From contig JAJYYT010000065.1 in NCBI GenBank assembly GCA_021800645.1, positions 1 through 9,146 on the forward strand: DNA of 9,146 bases, given 5' to 3'. Of the stretch, positions 4,844 through 9,146 are shown one piece after another. A program made the translations under genes and the position numbers. The notes under the pieces were generated by a model that saw nothing but the letters and a program-made list of their open reading frames with translations, was not told where the DNA came from and did not search any database. The first letter of the stretch is position 1; each line of letters opens with the position of its first letter. Origin of the DNA: Actinomycetes bacterium. Its GTDB lineage: Bacteria; Actinomycetota; Acidimicrobiia; Acidimicrobiales; RAAP-2.

Positions 4844-7300
4844 CTACGCCTTGATCCGCACGCCGTTCGGGTCGTAGGGCGGACGCAGGGAAAGCGTCGC
4901 TGGGCTGAGGGTGCCGGCGACGTCGATCTCGTACCTGCCGCTCTCGAGGTAGTCCTGCGTGACGAGCCCCCCGTCGCGCCGCCAGACGTACGCGAGGCCG
5001 ACGCAGGCGCCGAGCGTCTCGCCCCACGCCGCCGAGGTGACCAGCCCGACAGCTGCCCCGTCACGAACCACGAGCTCACCACCCCACATCATCACCTCGG
5101 GGTCGTCGAGCACGAAGGACACCAGCTTGCGGCGCACGCCTTCGGCCCGGGCCTTCTCGACGCCCTCGCGGCCGAGGAACGCCACTGGGGACCGGAGCTT
5201 GCAGGCGAACAGCAGGCCGGCCTCGGCCGGATTGCGCTCGGGCGTGAGCTCGGAACCGAATGCCCGGTACCCCTTCTCGAGCCGCAGCGAGTTCATCGCG
5301 TAGTAGCCGGCCTGGGCGATGCCGAGCTCCCGACCGGCGTCGAGCAGCGACTCGTACACCTCGACGGCCAGCTCGGGGGCGACGTACAGCTCCCACCCCA
5401 GCTCGCCGACGTAGGTGATCCTCGTGGCTCGCACCGTGGCGTAGCCCACGTCGATCTCCCGGCTGGTGGAGAACGGAAACGCCTCGTTCGACAGGTCCGC
5501 GCGCGACAGCTTGGTCAGCAGTGCCCGGGAGCTGGGCCCCATGACGCCGTACACGGCGAGCGCGGACGTCACGTCCGTCACGGCGACGTGCTGGTCCGCA
5601 CGGACGTGCCGGGCGATCCAGTCACGGTCGCGTTCGACCGACGCGGAGCTGGTCACCACGAGGTACTCGTCGGGGCTCAGCCTGGTGACCGTCACGTCGG
5701 ACTCGTAGCCGCCGCGCCCGTTCAGCATGCCGGTGTAGACGACCCGGCCCGGGCAGACGGCCATGTCGGCGGTGCACAGCCACTGCAACAGCTCCTCGGC
5801 GTCGCGCCCGCTCACCAGCAGCTTGCCGAAGGAGGTCTGGTCGTAGAGCGCGACGCGCTGGCGCGTCGAGCGCTGCTCGTCCGCCGACCACGGCAGCCAG
5901 CTGGGCTTGCCCCAGGTGTACTCGAGCTGCGGATCGCAGCCGGGAGGAGCGAAGAAGTTGGCCCGCTCCCATCCCATCTTCGAGCCGAACGACGCTCCTG
6001 CGGCCGCGAGACGGTCGTAGGCGGGCGAACGGCGGAACGGCCGGGCCGTCGTGAGCTCGCGGTTGGGCCAGGGGATCTCGTAGTGAAGACCGAGGACCTC
6101 GGCGACACGGTCGTGCAGCCACTGGTTGTTCCCGTTGAACGAGGCGAAGCGGCGGATGTCGACGCCCGTCAGGTCGCTCGTCGGTTCCCCGTTCACGATC
6201 CATTCGGCCAGGGCGCGTCCTGCGCCGCCGGCCGAGGCGATCCCGACGGAGTTGAACCCGGCGGCCACGAAGAAGTTCTTCACCTCCGGCGCCTCCCCCA
6301 GGACGAACTGGTTGTCCGGGGTGAAGCTCTCGGGTCCGTTGTACATCTTCTTGATGCCGGCACGTCCCAGGGCGGGGATCCGCTGCAGGGCGTTGTCCAT
6401 CAGGAACGAGAAATGGTCCCAATCCTCGTCGAGGAGCTGGAACTCGAAGGGGAACGGCAGCTCGTCGGGCGCGACCCAGGGCTTGGCCTTCGGCTCGAAC
6501 CCTCCGACGACGAGGCCGCCGACCTCTTCTTTGAAGTACGTGTAGCCGTCCGGGTCGCGCAGCACCGGCAGGTCCCGATGGACGCCGTCGATCTGCTCGG
6601 TGACGACGTAGAAGTGCTCGGCCGAGTGGAGCGGCACGTTCACGCCCGCCAGCGCACCGACCGCCTTCGCCCACTGTCCGGCGCAGTTCACGACGATCTC
6701 GGCTTCGACGTCGCCGTGATCGGTCCTGACGCCCGAGACGGCCCCGTGCCGCTGGTCGATCCCGACGACGCGGATGCCCTGCAGGACGAGCGCGCCGCGA
6801 TCTCGGGCACCCTTGGCAAGGGAGCTGGTCACGTCGACGGGGTTCACGGTCCCGTCGCCGGGCAGCCAGATCGCCCCGAGCAGGTCGCCGGTCTCGAGGA
6901 TCGGGTACAGCTCCTTCGCCCTGGCTGGGCTGACGAGCTCGCACTCCAGATCGAACGCCTCGGCGACGGCGGCCGAGCGCCGCAGTTGGACCATGCGGTC
7001 GGCGGTGCGGGCGACGGTCACCCCGCCGCACCGTCTGAAGCCGGTGCCCAGCCCGGTCTCCTGCTCCAGCTCGCCGTACAACCGGGCGGAGTACTGGATG
7101 AGCCGAGTGAGGCTCTCGGTCGCACGCAGCTGGCCGACCAGCCCGGCCGCGTGCCAGGTGGTCCCGCAGGACAGCCGTCCCTGCTCCAAAAGGAGGAGGT
7201 CTGCGTAGCCGAGCTTCGCCAGGTGATAGGCGACGCTCGTGCCGACGATGCCTCCTCCGACGACCACCACCCTGGCACGGCTGGGAAGAGGCCCGCTCAT
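4844..7300 (-). CDS. FAD-dependent oxidoreductase fused to GcvT domains (dimethylglycine/sarcosine dehydrogenase type)
   Basis: An 818-aa two-part enzyme. Residues 11-370 are a DAO-type FAD domain: VVVVGGGIVG (11-20) is the dinucleotide-binding Gly motif and E39 ends the second strand. GTTWHAAG (46-53) places His50 at the position that covalently holds FAD in dimethylglycine and sarcosine dehydrogenases. Residues 371-425 match the linker of that family. Residues 426-705 are a GcvT/aminomethyltransferase fold, with ITYVGELGWELYV (628-640) in the folate-site region. Residues 725-810 are the GcvT C-terminal barrel. Known relatives oxidatively demethylate N-methyl amines and pass the one-carbon unit to tetrahydrofolate. 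The length is usual for the family. The ATG at 7300 has no strong Shine-Dalgarno. It is divergent from the aminotransferase and probably shares its regulator. The exact substrate (dimethylglycine, sarcosine or another N-methyl amine) is not determinable. Confidence 0.92.
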   Translation of the reverse strand: MSGPLPSRARVVVVGGGIVGTSVAYHLAKLGYADLLLLEQGRLSCGTTWHAAGLVGQLRATESLTRLIQYSARLYGELEQETGLGTGFRRCGGVTVARTADRMVQLRRSAAVAEAFDLECELVSPARAKELYPILETGDLLGAIWLPGDGTVNPVDVTSSLAKGARDRGALVLQGIRVVGIDQRHGAVSGVRTDHGDVEAEIVVNCAGQWAKAVGALAGVNVPLHSAEHFYVVTEQIDGVHRDLPVLRDPDGYTYFKEEVGGLVVGGFEPKAKPWVAPDELPFPFEFQLLDEDWDHFSFLMDNALQRIPALGRAGIKKMYNGPESFTPDNQFVLGEAPEVKNFFVAAGFNSVGIASAGGAGRALAEWIVNGEPTSDLTGVDIRRFASFNGNNQWLHDRVAEVLGLHYEIPWPNRELTTARPFRRSPAYDRLAAAGASFGSKMGWERANFFAPPGCDPQLEYTWGKPSWLPWSADEQRSTRQRVALYDQTSFGKLLVSGRDAEELLQWLCTADMAVCPGRVVYTGMLNGRGGYESDVTVTRLSPDEYLVVTSSASVERDRDWIARHVRADQHVAVTDVTSALAVYGVMGPSSRALLTKLSRADLSNEAFPFSTSREIDVGYATVRATRITYVGELGWELYVAPELAVEVYESLLDAGRELGIAQAGYYAMNSLRLEKGYRAFGSELTPERNPAEAGLLFACKLRSPVAFLGREGVEKARAEGVRRKLVSFVLDDPEVMMWGGELVVRDGAAVGLVTSAAWGETLGACVGLAYVWRRDGGLVTQDYLESGRYEIDVAGTLSPATLSLRPPYDPNGVRIKA

Positions 7301-7399
7301 GCTCGGCCCGAAGAGACGATCCTCGCCCGCGCTCGCCTCATCGTGACAGTGTCCCTCCGTCTGGCCGCAGCGTGCACCACCATTCGGCCAATCGCCGCC

Positions 7400-7432
7400 A
7401 TAGTCGGCCAGCGGACGCTATCGGCGGCATAG
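7400..7432. promoter_or_regulatory. Candidate LysR-type operator (T-N11-A dyad plus extra half-site)
   Basis: CTAT-CGGCGGC-ATAG at 7418-7432 is a perfect 4-bp dyad with a 7-bp spacer, and it satisfies the T-N11-A rule for LysR-type binding sites. A third half-site, ATAG, sits at 7400-7403, 14 bp upstream of the CTAT arm. Relative to a transcription start near 7479 (from the weak GATACT), the dyad would lie at about -61 to -47, close to where LysR recognition sites usually sit. A LysR gene is located directly downstream of the aminotransferase, which makes it the probable ligand of this site. Confidence 0.55.
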
Positions 7433-7523
7433 GCGATCGCCACTGGTCGGCGGCGGACCGCTCGGCGATACTCGCACCCGGGCGGCGCAGGACTGCCAGA
7501 GGCATGAACGCCGCGCTCGAACC

Positions 7524-7532
7524 AAGGAGGTG
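7524..7532 (+). promoter_or_regulatory. Strong Shine-Dalgarno deciding the aminotransferase start
   Basis: AAGGAGGTG is a near-perfect complement to the 16S rRNA 3' end and lies five bases before GTG at 7538. It is the strongest ribosome binding site in the window and fixes the GTG start. Confidence 0.92.
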
Positions 7533-7537
7533 CCGCC

Positions 7538-8635
7538 GTGGACGTCGAAGAACCGCTGGTCCTGCTGAACCCGGGGCCTGCCTGCACCTCCGAGCGGGTG
7601 CGCGCCGCGCTGGGGCGTGGCGACATGTGCCACCGCGAGCCGGAATTCTCCGAGCTCCTCGCTTCGATCCGAGACGGGCTCGTCCGCTCGCTCGGGGTGG
7701 CGAGCACCCACGAGGCCGTGGTGCTCACCGGCTCGGGGACCGCATCCCTCGAGATGGCGACGATCAGCTCGGTGCGCGCGGGCCGCAAGATGCTCGTCGT
7801 CGTGAACGGTGTCTACGGCGAGCGCATCGCCCGGATCGCGCGGACCCACGGCATCGAGGTGGTCGAGGTGCGTTCACCCAACACGGTGCCGGCCGACCCC
7901 GCCGAGGTGGTGGCCGTGCTCGACCGCCACGCCGACGTCGACGCGGTCGCGTGCGTGGAGCACGAGACCTCGACGGGGCTCTTGAACCCTGTGGCGGAGA
8001 TCGGCCGTGCGCTCGCCTCGCGCCCCGTCGTGTTCTGCGTCGACGCGATCAGCTCGATGGCCTGCGAGGAGCAGGAGCTCGCCGGGATCGGCGGAGACTT
8101 CATCGCGGGGACCGCGAACAAAGGGCTCCACGGTCTGCCGGGCATCTCCTTCGTCCTCGTCTCCGCCGAAGGCATCGAACGGCTCCGCCAGGTGCCCGAA
8201 CGCAGCCTCTACTTGAACGCCGCGACCTACCTCGACGGCCAGCGCAAGGGTGACGTGCCCTTCACCCCGGCGGTGCAGGTGTGCTATGCGCTCGACGAGG
8301 CGATCAAGGAGCTCGAGGAGGAAGGCGGCCACAAGAAGCGCGCGGAGGACTACCGTGAGCGCGCGGAGCTCGTCCGCAAGGGCTACGACGCCCTCGGGCT
8401 CGAGATCCTCGTCGAGGAGCCCTACCGCGCGAACTGTGTCACCGCGCTCAAGCTGCCCAATGGGATCGACTACACGACCCTCCACGACCGGCTGCGGGCC
8501 CGGGGGTTCGTCATCTACGCCGGCCAAGGCAACCTGTCCTCGGAGATCTTCCGGGTCGCCACGATGGGGCATCTGTCGCTCGCCCAGCTGTCGCGCTTCG
8601 TGGACGCCTTGGGAGACGCCCTACGGGAGCGCTGA
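7538..8635 (+). CDS. phnW: Class V aminotransferase, 2-aminoethylphosphonate-pyruvate transaminase (PhnW/AepZ) type
   Basis: A 365-aa PLP enzyme of fold type I. LLNPGPACTSERV (9-21) followed by CHREPEF (31-37) is the N-terminal signature of the PhnW/AepZ branch. GSGTASLEM (65-73) binds the PLP phosphate; N90-GVYGERI is typical of the branch; EHETSTG (141-147) and D169 (VDAISS) contact the cofactor ring. K195 in GTANKGLHGLPG forms the Schiff base. SRSLYLN-like ERSLYLN (221-227) and FRVATMG (338-344, with R339) complete the active site. PhnW converts 2-aminoethylphosphonate and pyruvate to phosphonoacetaldehyde and alanine; AepZ runs the reverse in biosynthesis. No PhnX, PhnA-type or phosphonopyruvate gene is in view, so the phosphonate assignment rests on family resemblance. 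An alanine-glyoxylate type activity is the main alternative. Divergent from the FAD-GcvT gene; LysR follows 63 bp downstream. Confidence 0.85.
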   Translation: MDVEEPLVLLNPGPACTSERVRAALGRGDMCHREPEFSELLASIRDGLVRSLGVASTHEAVVLTGSGTASLEMATISSVRAGRKMLVVVNGVYGERIARIARTHGIEVVEVRSPNTVPADPAEVVAVLDRHADVDAVACVEHETSTGLLNPVAEIGRALASRPVVFCVDAISSMACEEQELAGIGGDFIAGTANKGLHGLPGISFVLVSAEGIERLRQVPERSLYLNAATYLDGQRKGDVPFTPAVQVCYALDEAIKELEEEGGHKKRAEDYRERAELVRKGYDALGLEILVEEPYRANCVTALKLPNGIDYTTLHDRLRARGFVIYAGQGNLSSEIFRVATMGHLSLAQLSRFVDALGDALRER

Positions 8636-8687
8636 GATCGCGGGCACGGACGGTCCGGCCACCCCGTTGCCGCAGCACCGCCACGGG

Positions 8688-8693
8688 TACGAT
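8688..8693 (+). promoter_or_regulatory. Candidate -10 element for a leaderless LysR transcript
   Basis: TACGAT (8688-8693) fits the TANNNT form of the -10 hexamer and ends five bases before the ATG at 8699. Transcription would then start at or within a base of the start codon. No Shine-Dalgarno precedes this ATG, which agrees with a leaderless mRNA, a common class in actinobacteria. No good -35 is visible. Confidence 0.5.
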
Positions 8694-8698
8694 TGGCC

Positions 8699-9146
8699 AT
8701 GACCTCGGGGGTCGACATCAACTACTACCGCCTCTGGGTCTTCAAGACCGTCGCGGAGTCCGGCGGCTTCTCCGCCGCGGCCGAGCGGCTCTTCATGAGC
8801 CAGCCGTCCGTCTCGACCCACGTCCGACGCCTCGAGGCGTCGCTGCAGGTCCGCCTCTTCGACCGCTCCGGCGCGCACATCCGCCTCACCGAGGAGGGCG
8901 CGGTGCTGCTCCAGTACGTGACGCGGCTGTTCGTCCTCGCCGACGAGGCCATCCGGGCGGTCCGCCAGGTCTCGGAGCTCGAGATCGGACGGCTCACGAT
9001 CGGCGGCACCACGACGGTCGGCACCTACCTCGTCCCGGCGCTCCTCGCCTCGCTCGGGGCGAGGCGGGTCGCCGTCGAGGCCGGGTTCGTCAGCCATGCG
9101 GCGTGGCAACGGCTGGCCGCGGCTGCCCCGCAGGTCGAGCTCGTGC
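8699..9146 (+). CDS. LysR-type transcriptional regulator, N-terminal part
   Basis: The first 149 residues of a LysR regulator, cut by the right edge. Residues 9-66 are the winged helix-turn-helix: YYRLWVFKTVAESGGFSAAAERLFMSQPSVSTHVRRLEASLQVRLFDR is a textbook match, followed by the wing (GAHIRLTEEG). The long linker helix spans about 66-94. The effector domain opens with GRLTIGGTTTVGTYLVPALLASL (97-119), the branch resembling CysL/YeiE-type regulators. After that an apparent extra stretch of roughly 20 residues precedes APQVELV. ATG at 8699 has no Shine-Dalgarno but a -10-like element lies immediately before it. The gene follows the aminotransferase on the same strand and probably controls the divergent promoter at 7301-7537. 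The ligand is unknown. Confidence 0.93.
   Translation, partial: MTSGVDINYYRLWVFKTVAESGGFSAAAERLFMSQPSVSTHVRRLEASLQVRLFDRSGAHIRLTEEGAVLLQYVTRLFVLADEAIRAVRQVSELEIGRLTIGGTTTVGTYLVPALLASLGARRVAVEAGFVSHAAWQRLAAAAPQVELV

Larger units (their letters stand above)
7301..7537. promoter_or_regulatory. Divergent regulatory region, FAD oxidoreductase / aminotransferase
   Basis: This 237-bp gap holds the promoters of two divergent genes. On the plus strand TGGTCG (7444-7449), 17 bp, GATACT (7467-7472) is a weak promoter candidate for the aminotransferase. Dyads present are ATT-CGGCC-AAT (7382-7392), CTAT-N7-ATAG (7418-7432), GGCGATCGCC (7432-7441) and GACAGTGTC (7345-7353). No clear promoter for the minus-strand gene was found. 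Confidence 0.5.

Noticed and set aside
5588..7432. Plus-strand frame of 614 codons opposite the FAD-GcvT gene
   Set aside because: It is an in-register antisense frame of a fully matched enzyme gene; its sequence shows no domain and it also runs through the divergent promoter.
7372..8253. Plus-strand frame of 293 codons overlapping the aminotransferase in another frame
   Set aside because: Extreme Arg/Ala/Gly composition and complete overlap with a gene whose active-site motifs and ribosome binding site are clear.

Overview
The window is high-GC DNA with GC-rich third codon positions, several GTG starts, and short intergenic regions. The best fit is an actinobacterium (Actinomycetota). Three things support this: 11-nt PHO-box style repeats with a GTTCA core, a compact group 2 type sigma-70 factor, and a lysine-rich SHOCT-like small protein. 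I cannot place it below phylum from this sequence alone.

Left part (1-2004, minus strand): the N-terminal third of a PHS-family (phosphate:H+ symporter) MFS transporter runs off the left edge. Its upstream region holds an array of 11-nt direct repeats that looks like a PhoP operator, which would make the transporter phosphate-responsive. Upstream of that on the same strand is a complete DEAD-box RNA helicase with a leader rich in inverted repeats. A divergent sigma-70 factor gene follows on the plus strand (2278-3219).

Middle (3220-4816, plus strand): a 300-bp spacer carries a 10-bp tandem repeat and a strong stem-loop. It is followed by a run of small genes that overlap or nearly abut: a possible short ORF, an 87-aa SHOCT-like protein, a 124-aa helix-turn-helix protein, a 98-aa Cys-rich protein and a CspA-type cold-shock protein. 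The cold-shock gene has an 88-nt stretch without a single T just before its start codon.

Right part (4844-9146): a long minus-strand gene encodes an FAD oxidoreductase fused to GcvT domains (dimethylglycine/sarcosine dehydrogenase type). It is divergent from a PhnW/AepZ-type class V aminotransferase, which is followed by a LysR regulator cut by the right edge. The 237-bp divergent promoter region contains a T-N11-A dyad of the kind LysR proteins bind. Together these read as a small regulated catabolic locus. One attractive but unproven reading is oxidative N-demethylation of an N-methylated amine, possibly N-methyl-2-aminoethylphosphonate, followed by transamination. The phosphate-type transporter with its PHO box at the other end fits a phosphorus theme, but the two are about 4.5 kb apart and separated by housekeeping-type genes.
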